Source: Takakia lepidozioides (Eukaryota; Streptophyta; Takakiopsida; Takakiales; Takakiaceae). From it: 64,000 nucleotides of DNA. The translations under genes were made by a program, and so were the position numbers. Shown here piece by piece: positions 63,938 through 64,000 of this stretch (within the stretch, counting starts at the first letter, position 1; every line of letters begins with the position of its first letter). The stretch spans positions 83,186,756-83,250,755 of the forward strand of contig CM060731.1 of assembly GCA_030704615.1 (NCBI GenBank), read 5' to 3'. A model generated the notes under the pieces. The model was not told the DNA's origin and made no database searches. It saw nothing but the letters and a program-made list of their open reading frames with translations.

Positions 63938-64000
63938 CTGAAGAGAAAGAGCAGAGGTGTAAACAATCTCAAGAGAGACTCGCCATTGCGAAAGCCTTTG

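Overview
The window looks like nuclear DNA of a repeat-rich streptophyte, most likely a charophyte alga of the Chara type. The grounds are GT-AG introns with GTAAGT donors, plant-type LINE and Mutator-like (MULE) elements, a PPR fragment, and a Ty3/gypsy element that carries a cytosine methyltransferase; published work reports retrotransposon-borne DNMTs in charophytes and dinoflagellates. The species is inference. No complete, undamaged host gene is visible. Almost everything is transposable elements nested in one another. I saw no tRNA or rRNA gene.

Layout. 1-5229: fragments of an uncharacterised gene and LINE pieces with the zinc-binding RVT motif. 5234-17074: a Ty3/gypsy element (called gypsy-MT here) inserted in a LINE with a 4-bp target duplication. 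It encodes gag, protease, a DNMT3/DRM-type methyltransferase, RT, RNase H, integrase and a PHD finger. Its terminal repeats are arranged A-interior-B-A-B, and it has a candidate self-primed binding site. 17075-20930: LINE remains and repeats. 21115-23301: part of a second gypsy element (gypsy-CC). 23302-28640: the transposase half of a MULE. 28641-31244: unrecognised sequence and a small LTR element. 31240-39543: gypsy-CC on the minus strand. 39544-41122: an inverted third copy of its integrase end. 41123-58300: the cargo half of the split MULE, interrupted at 45399-56456 by a complete MULE with terminal inverted repeats and 9-bp target duplications. 58300-64000: fragments.

The most unusual content is the MULE cargo gene, present twice. 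In the complete MULE it reads through nine exons (about 1313 codons, one in-frame TAG). The protein has a ParB/sulfiredoxin-like domain with a GNHR motif, a conserved middle region, and a C-terminal domain with the motif order of a beta-class DNA N6/N4 methyltransferase. The catalytic DPPY/W motif is DIPD in both copies. It is transcribed divergently from the MULE transposase, and the intergenic DNA between them is an array of about 20 palindromes with core TTTCGGCGCCGAAA. The same core recurs in the gene's introns and on both sides of the transposase genes.

Two unrelated mobile elements here therefore carry methyltransferase-like proteins: gypsy-MT has a cytosine-5 methyltransferase plus a PHD reader, and the MULE has a ParB-methyltransferase fusion. 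All copies show damage by frameshifts or stops. Most nonsense codons that can be compared between copies are C-to-T changes at glutamine codons. All coordinates and exon models come from reading by eye; percentages are estimates.
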